Notes under the pieces: generated by a model
What the model was told of the DNA's origin: nothing
Databases searched by the model: none
What the model saw: only the letters and a program-made list of their open reading frames with translations
NCBI GenBank assembly: GCA_963971575.1
Contig: OZ020617.1
Span: forward strand, 35,865,626 to 35,929,625
Direction of reading: 5' to 3'
Source: Liopterus haemorrhoidalis
Taxonomy: Eukaryota; Arthropoda; Insecta; Coleoptera; Dytiscidae
DNA: 64,000 nucleotides
Shown here: piece by piece, positions 34,655 through 44,699 of the stretch
How the letters are laid out: every line of letters begins with the position of its first letter
Position numbering within the stretch: the stretch's first letter is position 1
Program-made: the position numbers and the translations under genes

Positions 34655-35868
34655 ATTTCATTCGTACATACAGTAGAGTCTTGGTGACTAAAACAACCAA
34701 ATGAAAGAAGTAAACATCTCTCCTGTGCTGAATAAAATCTAGATAGAATGCTCATTTGTAAAATTCTGCGTCTGCAGCATAAAACCAAGAAAGTGATGGG
34801 TGTTGGAAGAAACTATTACAGAGTATAGTTTCTTCCATGGGATTTTCATTTCTAGTTTTACTTATATTTATTTTAACTATAAATTTGCGACATCTTTACT
34901 ACATAATTGTGATACATCAAGGTGTCGCGGTACAGCATTTGGAAAGTACTGAGTACATTAAGCTGTTCATATGGCACGCCGTGTAAAAAGTGACGCGCAT
35001 GCGTGCTCAATAGTGGCTAAAGAACGTCCTTTTACACTGCAAGTTTTTATTTAGTAAGTTAGGTATTTAGATAAAATGTTTGGCGCTCAGCAATGCTGAC
35101 TATCGCCACACTTAGCCCATATTGATAATCAGAATATTATTTATAAGATAAATTAATAAATTAAACAATAAATAATTACATTGTTGTAAATTACAATCAT
35201 CTAATGGTTGAGAAACCATCTTGATGACGTAGGTTCTGAAATTTTAATATTGTCGTTCAAAATTTCTGTGTTTTAAATTAAATTTACTAATTTTTTAATG
35301 ATAAAACTATATATTATAGATAAATTATTGTATTTGACTCGCAAATAATGGCTATATTACACTGGAATAATTAGAAACCTCACCTACGGCACGGGTGGTA
35401 AACTTCATTCTCGTGTAATATAGTCTTCATTATATGCTTGTTAAATAAAAATCTATTGAGTAAACGAATATGCGAATAGTATGATACTGTAAATTTTTTA
35501 TTCTCTGTGGCGTGGACCATGGACCTTTCTTCAAAATTCGATATCTGTTGATCAAAATTTGAGATCAATGTTTATTGAGAATATCATGTATCGGTTAGAA
35601 AATCATCATCATTGGCGCGACAGCCCGAGTTGAGCCTAGGCTTGCTGTTTCCTGGTTTCATGACCATGTTTTTATATATGTACATTCAGGAGTATTATGG
35701 TCAGTATTACGTCGATTTCTTAGCGTACACAGGCGTAGAAAATTAGTCCTACAAAAACTGGAAAACCCCGAGAACTGCTTTACAGCATTAAAGAGAAATT
35801 TTTAATATTTTGGAACTGAAATATTTGCCTTTGTCTACTTGGGCCATATATCAGAGAAAGGAAGTATG
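34655..35868. other. Unassigned; possible SINE fragment near 35,600
   Basis: tcatcattggcgcgacagcc at about 35,607 and 'gagcctaggcttgct' after it look like part of a dispersed repeat, but no tail or target duplication was found. The rest is AT-rich without motifs. Confidence 0.35.
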
Positions 35869-36499
35869 TACTAAAACAGGCGTGTCAAACTGGTGCATGC
35901 GGCCCAATTTATGCATTTTGGCGGCCCGCAACGATTTCTTATACTATAATAATTTTTTATACTATATGTCTTATATATTTATTTTGAATGAAAATATCTC
36001 GTGACAGAGCCAGTTCGGGCCGCGGTGTCAAAACCAATAGTGAGGCAGTAACTGTTGGCCAAGGCTGTACGATAGTCGGTAGATCACTAATTCGCCGTGA
36101 TTCCAAATAATATACTCGTAAGCAGAGCTTTTAAATAGCACTTTTATATTGGGCTCAACAGCGCTATGAAGTGACGCCAACCGGACCAAATCTGAACTCA
36201 TGAGACGAGTAACTGTTTATTGTTTACATGTGGTTACCTCGTGATGTTTATATCGCGTTTAAATTTTAGTGTTGCAGTTTGTTTGTAATATTAATTTTTG
36301 ATAGCAATTATTACTATTTTTTATAATGCTTTGACTTACAACGAGTCGTCTGAACACAAATTGCTATGTATTTGGTTATCACTCTCTTTTCGAGAGTGAC
36401 AGAAACATTCCATTATTTTCCAAATGAAAAACAATTTGTGAAAATAGTAAATAAATTTGGTGTTGTAGAAGAGATAAATAAGAAAAAAATTGATGTGAA

Positions 36500-37644
36500 G
36501 TGTGAATTTTCACACATTTCAGGGTTTTGCAGGTATTTAGTAACTGAATGATGATTATTTGGGATGCCAAAACAAATTTTATATCAAAATATTTTTTTAT
36601 GAATTTTAATTCGAATGCCTTATACCATTATTTAAGTTTCTAAATATGTGCAGTATTTTTTTACATAGCAAGGTTCATTAAGATTTAGAAAATTGCGCCT
36701 ATGGCTCTATTGGTTGCTTAAATCATTAGCCCCGCCCTCTGATTTCTTATACATCAAACAGAATTAAATTATAATTTCAACACTTTCTACTGGTTATTAA
36801 ATTTACGGTTTTAAAAATTAAATGCAACATTTACCAAAATATAACTAGAATTTTGATAAAATAATTTAAACAAAAGAAAACTGCAAAAAAAAAAACAAAA
36901 AAACTTTAATTGACAGGATTCGAACTCTAGTTTGCAAGGTACCTGTTTTGCCGACCGGCGTAGCGTAGTGGTAACACATGTGCTCTGCGTTGCGAAGGAC
37001 TCGGGTTCGAATCCCGTTCAGGCATGGAAATTTTCTCAAATAAAAATTGTCCTGGCTAATTGCCACAGAAGCAAAGACCATTAAAATAAAAAAAAAAAAA
37101 AGTTACCTGTTTAGAAAAGTTAGAAAACCAATGACGAAACCCACATCGCTATGAGTACTAACGTATCGATTGGGTTACATAGCAAATTAAATATTTAACA
37201 TATTTTGGTTAAAAACACAAAAAATGCATTATTTTCCGAAAACATAATCTGATCAAAAATTCCTGTTGTACTATTCCGGTTCACACCAATGGACATTACT
37301 TCGAATTTTTTCAGATTTTTAGTTTAAACCACCTGGGCTACAGGGTGTGGGACAAAAAATTTTTTGCACAATTTTGGCAAAAATTGCGTCACAATAATTT
37401 ATTTTGCAAAAATAAAATTTTGATCGTTAATCCACGTACTAAGAGCTTTCACCCTACCAGAATACACTACACAGAATTTAAATAAAAAAATTTTTTTTTC
37501 GATGAGCACATATTTTTTTATATTTTTAGGGGGATATGTTTTTTAGATGTTTTAGTATTTTTCCTATGTGCGGGTGAAAAAGTTGTACAAGCATGCCAAA
37601 TTTCAACTCTCTAGGTTTAACCGTTTGGCTACAATTTTTACCGA

Positions 37645-37690
<46 letters not shown>

Positions 37691-37740
37691 GACAAAATGA
37701 CGGTATAAGGGTTTTTTGGTCATACCTACAAAACCCTAAA
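36500..37740 (-). mobile_element. Family A repeat, copy 2
   Basis: Reverse orientation. The left edge carries gtgtgaattttcacac and agggttttgcaggtat; the right edge ends with the inverse atacctacaaaaccct. It contains a GACA/GTCT array (about 37,645-37,690) at the same internal position as in the other copies. A 155-bp SINE interrupts it at 36,949-37,103. The B-box-like ggattcgaactc (36,916-36,927) is on the other strand, consistent with the orientation. Confidence 0.8.
36949..37103 (+). mobile_element. tRNA-derived SINE
   Basis: It has an A box tagcgtagtgg (36,961-36,971), a B box ggttcgaatcc (37,004-37,014) and a short body, and ends in a run of A's (about 37,088-37,101). It is flanked by the direct repeat tacctgttt (36,940-36,948 and 37,104-37,112). 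The corresponding place in family A copy 4 (about 53,985-54,005) lacks it, giving a paralogous empty site. The pol III boxes look intact. A bona fide tRNA gene is rejected because of the tail and target duplication. Confidence 0.85.
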
Positions 37741-38329
37741 AACATATAAAAATGTTATAAATACAGGAAAAAAAGTGCCAAAAAGTATGGTGTGCTCATA
37801 GCATTTCAGATCTACAGTTTACATCAATATCGTTTATTTATTAATATTTAACAAACTAGTATTTATTAAACAATTTAATTAATGCATGAAGTTCCTGCTT
37901 TACAGGGGCAGGTTATCTTGAGTTAACTTTAATTTTCCAATGACTTTGTGAGGTGGTGATTTTAGACTGCTCGTTTGTTAACATAACCCCCATGTATGTC
38001 AACATGCTAATCATTTTTTTCCCCGAAATTCGACATAATATAACATAACCAGAGTTTAACAACTATTCTCCTTCAATTACACACCTAGAAGAAGGTGTTG
38101 CACTTAAGATAATTTCGTAAGGGTAACTGTTTATTATTAATTGTAAATCGATGATTTAACATGTAAACAAATAAGGAAAACTTTCAAATTACTCGTTTCG
38201 ATCAGCTGATTTAGTCATCGGTCATTGTTGAGCCCAATAGATGTACAGTATCAGTACGCTGATTTCGACCAGTTTTTGTTTTGTTGTTCGATAAAGGAAA
38301 TTCTGGCAAAATTTAATTATTATTTAAAC

Positions 38330-39719
38330 CCTGTCTACTTGCAGCTGATACAAAAAAAAATTCAGAAGGTCCAAAATTCATGTTTGCGTTTTGTCTGTGG
38401 TGTACCAAGGCGCTCGCATATCTCCTCTTACCTTCACTTGTCTACATGGCATGAAACAAAGAAGACTTTCTCAATCTCTTGTATTTTATCATAAAGTGTT
38501 AATTCTCAAAAGTCCCCCTTATTTGTACAACAAAATCACCTTCAGATCTGACGTGCATAACGTTAATATAAGATTTAAGGGTACCCTTTCTCCACCTTCT
38601 TACAAAACTATAACATTTAAACATAGCTTTTCATTTGACATTTGCGCTAAATATAATATTGTCACATAGGTAATCCTGGGTCAGGATTACGACATCTACA
38701 CATTGTGACGGTCAGCTGTCTGATTAAAAACTATTCGTCAGCGTCTGACGTATGTTTATCGCCCTGATTACGAAATACAGACACTGCATTTTCGTAATAA
38801 TTTCATGAGGAAATATTTGTCATGACGAAAGAATATTGGAACTGGGTTAAACTTTTATTATTAAAAGACTGGATGAAACAGAATATGAAGCAGTGGAACA
38901 TAGCCAACTCCGCTGCACGTATTAGTCCACAAGGTGACGACCAAGACACTGACGCCAGATTCTTGTAACGAGGGTGAAGCCAAGCAAGCAGTCACCATGT
39001 GAGTGGAAGAAGATTTCTCCAGGCTCCTCGACTCCCGGATGGGTAGCTCCCGCCTCGGAGATAGGTCCAAGCCGATCCTGGCCAACACGGGGTGGACCGA
39101 AGATTTCCCCAACTCCATGGACCAATTCAAACATTCTATTGTAATTTTGATAAATGTTTAATAAATTTGTTATGTTGAAACCAGGAGTTGTGTCTCAATC
39201 AAACCACCCAAGTGACAATATTTTTCCTGAAAACCTTAAATCTTTTAGCTTAATCTTTTAAAAAACAAATAAAAAAGCTAATCTGGGATAAAAGTTTATA
39301 AAGGATTATAAAAGTTTATAATAATGTATTAAAGTTTAAAAAAGTCTTAATAAAGTGTTAACTTCTAATAGGTTCATCTTGTCCTTCTAATTTGTCCTTT
39401 TCAATGTTATTTTCAGCCTTAATTCTGCCCAAGTTAGGGAATGTTACATATTTACATGCTTCAACGTTGGTTATAACAATTGTGGAATTGTCAATAGCAA
39501 AGAACCCTGGTTACTTATGTAAATATGCGTTATATTTATATTTTTATACTTTTTAAGGGCTCATGAGGAAGAACAGGCCTTGTGTTCTTACAAGGACTAA
39601 TCATGGGTCTTTATCCACTGTACAAACTATTATTATTATTATTATTATTTTTAAAAAATCGAATTATTTTATCTTGTACTTTGGATATAAATAAACAAAT
39701 TAAATTAAATTAAATTTAA
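38330..39719 (+). pseudogene. Jockey-like LINE 3' end, interrupted
   Basis: The frame reads IQKVQNSCLRFVCGVPRRSH (about 38,362-38,421), then in another frame the segment HKVLILKSPPYLYNKI and a downstream run ending AKYNI at 38,656. This is the C-terminal tail of jockey-type reverse transcriptases. A solo LTR cuts it at 38,660-39,217, and the frame resumes right after it with FPENLKSFSLIF. A 3' region follows with a cttgtgttcttacaaggact hairpin-like block and a tail of AAATT repeats ending near 39,719. The LINE is 5'-truncated and inactive. Confidence 0.7.
38660..39217 (+). mobile_element. Solo LTR (family B)
   Basis: 558 bp, TG...CA, with short inverted ends TGTCAC/GTGACA. It is flanked by ATAT (38,656-38,659 and 39,218-39,221). 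The sequence matches the 3' LTR at 15,689-16,233 along its length. No internal region is present, so it probably arose by LTR-LTR recombination. It interrupts a LINE reading frame that continues on both sides. Confidence 0.85.
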
Positions 39720-39881
39720 ATGTTATTTCTTTACTTCCTTCAAATACATATTCAGAAAATAGGTGGAAAATGAAAAATAGAATGAGTAATAATATAAATA
39801 CATAAAATGCGGCCCGCGTGAATTTTACTTGTTAGAAAAATGGCCCGGGGTTAAAATGAGTTTGATACCACTGTACTACAA

Positions 39882-40789
39882 CAACTAGGCAATAGAAGCG
39901 CTGGACAAATGCTGACGAAACTTAGATGCATCAAAACACGGAATAGTCTTGATAATTGCCAGTATTGTATTCATATACATTTATGTATTTATAATAAATA
40001 AAATTGAAATTGATATCTTTGAAAGGAGATGACGTAGAAGAAAAAAAATCTCATGTCTGGCGATTAATAACGTAATATATCAGCGCAATAAAATAAATTT
40101 TGATTGTCTATTTTGGTCTTTTATAGTAATCCAATCTCAGTGTGAAAGATCTGTTTCGATTTCATGAAATTTTAAAATTGTTCTTGGAGACTATTAAAGA
40201 TTTACCATTAAAAGATGCTTAAGGGACATTTCCAAGTTTTAAAACAGCAATTTAATGAAGATTTTTCTAAATTTTATGTGTCAGTTTAAATGACCATCGG
40301 GTTCTTTCGGTCGTAATAATGACAATAATCTTCCTTACAAGATACAATAAAAGATAAAGTACCGTATTTAAATCCAGCTATAAAACATCACTAAAGGGAA
40401 ATGCACTTTTATTTTAAAATATAATAAAATAAAATTTAAAAGTGATAAAAATGCGTAATAAAACAATTAAATGCCAAAAGTTGGAAGATATCCACTGAAG
40501 AATTTATAAAGAGAAACAATTATGCTGAGTTTGGACGTCGCCACTTTTCATGCGTTCTGCATGTAAGATATATCGTCTAAAAACGGCATAATCATATTTT
40601 AATGCTAAAGTTTCGTTTATAATAGTTCCATAACTATATACAGCATATCCATTAAGATGGAACAAAAGGCCCCAAGTCCTATTAACGCACCAATTTTCAA
40701 AACTCCCACAAAACTTCCTTTCGTAAACTACGTATTTCCTAGCCTATTAGGGAATATGGTTATTTGTTTGAAAAGGTAGGTACTTTCCA
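39882..40789. other. No feature recognised
   Basis: AT-rich. A possible LINE-like tail 'tataataaataaaattg' is at about 39,990. Nothing else is supportable. Confidence 0.4.
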
Positions 40790-40977
40790 CTCAATTTTTT
40801 AACCCCGACTGTACATAAAGGCTACTTAGCAGTGACGTTTTGACCGATCTTATTATTATACCTGTATTAAATAGTATGAAATACTGGAGGCTAAGTAGAC
40901 CCCTCAGCTAGCTGCACAGTATTAGTTGTTGAAAATTCCGAAGTGTTGTCCGGGGTTTGAACCCGCGTTCCTATAGC
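40790..40977 (-). mobile_element. tRNA-type SINE family D, body and B box
   Basis: On the minus strand, cgcgggttcaaaccccgg (40,949-40,966) is a tRNA-like B box, followed by a body shared with 52,655-52,855 ('...gacgttt.gacc', 'cctgtat.aa'). The head with the A-box region lies on the far side of the hAT element at 44,649-44,695. The SINE was therefore split by that insertion. The pol III boxes are diverged. Confidence 0.55.
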
Positions 40978-41524
40978 TAGGGATATGCGATATTGAGACA
41001 GTATCGATATTTGGGTATCGATAATATCGAATACAGATTATCGATATTTTCAAATATCGAAAAGAAAAATTAATATATTTTCTATAAAAGGTAAAAAACA
41101 TTTTATTCTTATAATAACCATTTAATTGTTTTACAATAATAAATAAAATAAAGTATAAAGGCTGTTCCAAACGTACAAACAAAACACATAAATAAATGGG
41201 AAATTTTTATTAAAATGACAATGAAAAGGACATTTTATAATGACAATTAATTTAATCTAGAATTTGCAATGTGAGTATAATTTACAAAGCTTAAACAAAA
41301 TTCCCAAAAGTCCGAATAAATAGATAAAAATTACTAGATTTAAAATCTAGTTACGCCTAAACGTTTGGAATAGCCTATATATGTTAGTCACTTTTGTAAA
41401 AACAAACTAAGAGGAAATTTTGATTTCATTAGTTTGTACTTTTGAAATTGTATGTTTGGTTAGTATTAAAAAATGGTAAGGCAATGGCGCCTGTAGGTCT
41501 GAGTGTTTGTTTAAAATATAATTA

Positions 41525-41945
41525 AACACTCCACTCTTCTTCATTGCAAGCACCGAGAAAAAGCAGTTTAGTAAGCCTTTTGTCCAGAATCCTATTTTAC
41601 CCTTTCGAAAATAAGCGCTCTGAAGGAACTGACATCGCTACTACAGACGAGAATTTCTGAGCAATTTTATATAAGTTAAGGAAGACTGTTTTCATATAGT
41701 TGGCCTGTTCCTGATTTTAGTTTCCTCTTCCCATGTGCAATGTCAGTATGGTGACTCCAAAATTGAGAAAAGTAATCAATGGTTCTTGATCAGACTTCTC
41801 ACTTCCACTAGTAGAAACTTCTGTAGCTTCAATGAGCTTTTTCAACTTTCTGACAGCATTACCTAATGCTTTCGCATTCTGGAAATTCAGATTTTTAAAC
41901 CGTGGATCCAGTAACGTTTCTTCCAGTTTCTTATTAAAACAAATT
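41525..41945 (-). pseudogene. hAT transposase C-terminal remnant
   Basis: The minus-strand sequence reads KKLEETLLDPRFKNLNF and, after frame breaks, SVVAMSVPSERLFSKG, then past a stop NRILDKRLTKLLFLG. The 'LDPRFK' block and the 'SERLFS.....R..RL....LLFL' block belong to the C-terminal dimerisation region of hAT transposases. Stops and frameshifts show it is dead. It supports assigning the surrounding terminal repeats to hAT. Confidence 0.75.
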
Positions 41946-42059
41946 TAATAACATATTTATGTGTGTATAAATATAAATTATACGATATTGTTATATATAT
42001 ATATATATATATAAGGAAATAAAAATTCTTGATTACTCGTCAAAAGTTTATTATAAAAT

Positions 42060-42107
42060 ATTAAGAGACGTTTCGACTGGTAAATCCAGTCATCCTCAGT
42101 CTATAAA
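42060..42107 (-). ncRNA. Hammerhead-ribozyme-like motif (locus 2, in the Penelope-like element)
   Basis: On the minus strand: CTGAGGA, one extra T, stem II GACTGG/CCAGTC with loop ATTTA, then GAAAC and GTC (core 42,067-42,099). The base after A6 of the core is variable in hammerheads, so CUGAGGA is allowed. The palindromic ACGT would make the minimal stem III, and the cut would follow GUC. TCT after the site pairs with AGA before the core as stem I. It lies between the ORF end and the inverted terminal repeat. Confidence 0.65.
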
Positions 42108-42616
42108 TAAAAATTACAATTGTAAAATACAAAAAAATACAAAAAATAGTAAAACAAGAAAAGTATTTTTTAACAAAACAAAAATAAGTAAGATTGAAAA
42201 TTGATAAATTAGTGTAAATTGAAAATAATTTAAACATATTAATTGAAAATTATCAAAATGGCGTGAGGCGCCATTTTGTGAAACTAAATTTATTACAGAG
42301 ATTTAAGAAAATACAACCATTAATCAAAATTAAGCAAATAATTATAAAAAGTTATATAAAATAAGTGTTCTTAACTAGACAGCTTCTTACCTAGAGTACG
42401 TTGTCAATATTTTAAAATAAGTATATTCTTATAAAAAAATATACGGAAATGAAATTGAAAAATCCATCCCAAACACATACAGAGTAGACAGGCAGTGTAG
42501 AACAGGACGGCTCGAGATTGTCTGGTCGTTTGTGATATTACTCATAGACACCTAGACGTCACAATATATTAAGTAGGTGAACGTAATATGACAAGTAGAT
42601 AAGCGCACAGCTGATT

Positions 42617-42883
42617 TTAAGGCAAAAGTTTAAAATATGATTTATTTAAACCAATCGTGTCAGTTTTTTTATTAACACATTTATCTTTAGCTGTGTGTAT
42701 GCACAACATCTCCGATATCATTCTTTTGTGAAAATGGGCTTCTTTATCTAAGATCTTGACATTTTCAAAGTCAAAAATATGACCAGTAGTGTTAGAATGA
42801 ACCGCTAATGCTGTACAACTAGGTTTGACCCTAACGTCGCTTTTGTGTTGGCATATACGTTTTTTTAATATTTGTTTTTTCAA
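42617..42883 (-). pseudogene. Penelope-like GIY-YIG endonuclease, truncated domain
   Basis: The frame contains LKKRICQHKSDVR, then TALAVHSNTTGHIFDFENVK, then a C-terminal helix including KRMISEMLCIH. These match the second half of the Penelope GIY-YIG domain ('R..EH......SAL..H....GH.f......kil.....r...E...I'). The first half, with the GIY and YIG strands, is missing, and this frame is offset from the reverse transcriptase. A deletion between SLEKTNI and LKKRICQ explains both. The endonuclease cannot be functional. Confidence 0.65.
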
Positions 42884-44402
42884 GACTAGGGATGTTAGAT
42901 TTAAGTTCGGAAAAATTACGATTATTGTTGTTATCAGAGCTGAAGGCTAAATTAACGTCAAATTTCTTGAAAATGTTTTTATAATTAACAAACTCAGTGT
43001 TATGATACGGAAAACTAATGTACTGGTTGTTGTTTACATTTATATTATCAGGATTGCTGTTAAAAGCTGACCATGTTCTTTTTCTGATACATCTCACAAT
43101 GAGATGGGTGGGGTAATTATTGTCAATAAAGGCTTTTTTAATGTTTTTTAGGTTATCAGATCTAAAATTAGGATGGGCTAACTTGATGGCTCTATCTATA
43201 GTGTTATTCAGGGCGTTAATTTTCAATGATAAGGGGTGGTTTGATAAGTAGTTAAGGTATCTCCAACTATGAGTATTTTTTTGATACCAATTAGTAACTA
43301 TTAGATTGTCATCCGATCTTATCAAAGAAACATCCATAAATGCAATACTATTATTCTCTTCTTTCTCACAAGTGAAATTTAGACGTGGATGGAAAGAGTC
43401 CTCAAGCAACGTGTTGAGTGAGTTTTTATGATAAATTAAAATGATATCGTCTACATATCTGTAATAGATAACTGGGGTTTCTGGTAATTTATTTAAACAA
43501 TTGGATTCGACTTCTTCCATTACTAAATTTGCAACAACGCTAGAAATGGGGCTACCCATAGCGCACCCATGTGTCTGGGTATAAAAGTTGTCACAAGCTT
43601 TGAAATATGTATTATTAAGGCAAAATTCAGTCCCACTAAGAAATTCATTTTTGGAAAGGGTGGTGAAAGGTTTTATTTGGTCCCATTTTTCGCCAATAGT
43701 TTTGAGTGCAAGGTCTGTTGGTACATTGGTATATAGAGATTCTACATCCAATGACAGCATAATGTGGTTGTCTGGAATTTTGACATTCCTAACCTTTTTT
43801 ACAAACTCAAAACTATTTTTGACGTTTCTGTCAGTTTGGCCTACAATATTCGATAAAATTTTAGCTAGAAATTTGGACATTTTATATGTTGGAGAATTTA
43901 TACTAGAAACAATGGGCCGGAGTGGTACATTGGGTTTATGTATTTTGGGCAAAAAATAAATACGTGGGGCATTAGCATTGGTGATAAGAAGAGAATGTTT
44001 AGTCTGGTCATTAATAGATTTGTTGTTAAACCACCTTTTTACAATGGAGTTGTTTTCAATTTGTAATTTATTAGTTGGGTTGTTTTTAATTTGTTTGTAT
44101 GTGTCAGCGTCATTCAACAATACGTTAGCTTTGTCGGTGTATTCCTGTTTGTCCTGGACAACAGTAATGTTACCTTTATCAGCCTTGCTAATAATAATTT
44201 CCGGGTGTTCTTTTAAGAAGATGTTAGTTTCTTTGTTAATTTGTTGAAAAAATTTATTATTATTATTTTTAATTTTTTGATTTTTATTTCTGTTAATTAA
44301 GGTTTTAGTGTAATTTGTGACTTTATCCCTAAGGTCTTGACTATCCTGAATGTTATATTGTTGGATAGATTTTGACGAGTAATCAAGAATTTTTATTTCC
44401 TC
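42831..44402 (-). CDS. Penelope-like reverse transcriptase (partial)
   Basis: The frame is open from just inside a TAG at 44,403-44,405 to 42,831, about 520 codons. Early on it has IIISKADKGNITVV, the typical Penelope N-terminal block. Further blocks are APRIYFLPKIHK, RPIVSSINSPTYK, the first catalytic Asp in LSLDVESLYTNVP (44,120-based residue 125), THGCAMGSPISSVVANL and YRYVDDIILIY with the catalytic YVDD (residues 222-225). A thumb-like region follows. Catalytic residues are intact and no internal stop occurs, suggesting a fairly young copy. The expected N-terminal part and the linked endonuclease are incomplete, so it should be non-autonomous. Confidence 0.8.
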   Translation of the reverse strand, partial: EEIKILDYSSKSIQQYNIQDSQDLRDKVTNYTKTLINRNKNQKIKNNNNKFFQQINKETNIFLKEHPEIIISKADKGNITVVQDKQEYTDKANVLLNDADTYKQIKNNPTNKLQIENNSIVKRWFNNKSINDQTKHSLLITNANAPRIYFLPKIHKPNVPLRPIVSSINSPTYKMSKFLAKILSNIVGQTDRNVKNSFEFVKKVRNVKIPDNHIMLSLDVESLYTNVPTDLALKTIGEKWDQIKPFTTLSKNEFLSGTEFCLNNTYFKACDNFYTQTHGCAMGSPISSVVANLVMEEVESNCLNKLPETPVIYYRYVDDIILIYHKNSLNTLLEDSFHPRLNFTCEKEENNSIAFMDVSLIRSDDNLIVTNWYQKNTHSWRYLNYLSNHPLSLKINALNNTIDRAIKLAHPNFRSDNLKNIKKAFIDNNYPTHLIVRCIRKRTWSAFNSNPDNINVNNNQYISFPYHNTEFVNYKNIFKKFDVNLAFSSDNNNNRNFSELKSNIPSLEKTNIKKTYMPTQKRR

Positions 44403-44430
44403 CTACATTTTTCGTCAAGAACAACAATCC

Positions 44431-44433
<3 letters not shown>

Positions 44434-44509
<76 letters not shown>
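44434..44509. repeat. (TA)n microsatellite
   Basis: About 38 TA units. A shorter TA tract (41,992-42,012) lies at the other edge of the Penelope-like element, as if the element entered a TA array. Confidence 0.9.
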
Positions 44510-44514
<5 letters not shown>

Positions 44515-44648
44515 CGATTCGATACAATACTGGGTCAAATCTACTGATATTAGTAAAGTATCGGAAGATTAATATCGATACTAAAATCGCGATATCTAAT
44601 GAAAAATATCTATACTGGTATCGTACCAGTACTATCGGAACATCCCTT

Positions 44649-44695
44649 CCTATGCCCGTAGGTAAGCATCTTGTCACGGAGCTACGGAAACGTTT
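44649..44695 (-). mobile_element. SINE family D head, split from 40,790-40,977
   Basis: On the minus strand the sequence reads gtagctccgtgacaagatgc then ttacctacggg, resembling the A-box side of a tRNA-like SINE head. The B box resumes across the hAT element at 40,966. The shared 8-mer at the two junctions supports the join. Confidence 0.5.
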
Positions 44696-44699
44696 CACA

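Larger units (their letters stand above)
35877..39873. mobile_element. hAT-type shell containing nested insertions
   Basis: The left end caggcgtgtcaaactgg and the right end gagtttgataccactg are inverted. The flanking 8-mers tactaaaa (35,869-35,876) and tactacaa (39,874-39,881) differ at one base. Just inside each end is a gcggccc-rich block. Between them lie family A copy 2 (with a SINE inside) and a LINE (with a solo LTR inside). The original element was therefore probably short. No transposase was seen. Confidence 0.65.
42014..44401 (-). mobile_element. Penelope-like element, 5'-truncated
   Basis: A Penelope-type reverse transcriptase (42,831-44,402) and GIY-YIG remnant (42,617-42,883) lie between perfect 32-bp inverted repeats (42,014-42,045 and 44,370-44,401). 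TA dinucleotides flank the left end (about 41,992-42,012) and a longer TA array lies 32 bp beyond the right end. Near the left (3') end is a hammerhead-like motif, as known for this class. The right-hand repeat lies within the reading frame, so the repeat is not a simple terminal non-coding sequence. Confidence 0.75.
40978..44648 (-). mobile_element. hAT element interrupted by a Penelope-like element
   Basis: The left end tagggatatgcgata and the right end tatcggaacatccctt are inverted with mismatches. The flanking 8-mers cctatagc (40,970-40,977) and cctatgcc (44,649-44,656) share six positions. 'tatcgat' repeats lie just inside both ends. A decayed hAT transposase C-terminus is inside at 41,525-41,945. 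The segment that should hold the rest is replaced by the Penelope-like element and a TA array. Confidence 0.7.

Noticed and set aside
36950..37025. Candidate tRNA gene
   Set aside because: The A and B boxes are good, but the unit has a poly(A) tail, a non-tRNA body and a target duplication, which define a SINE.
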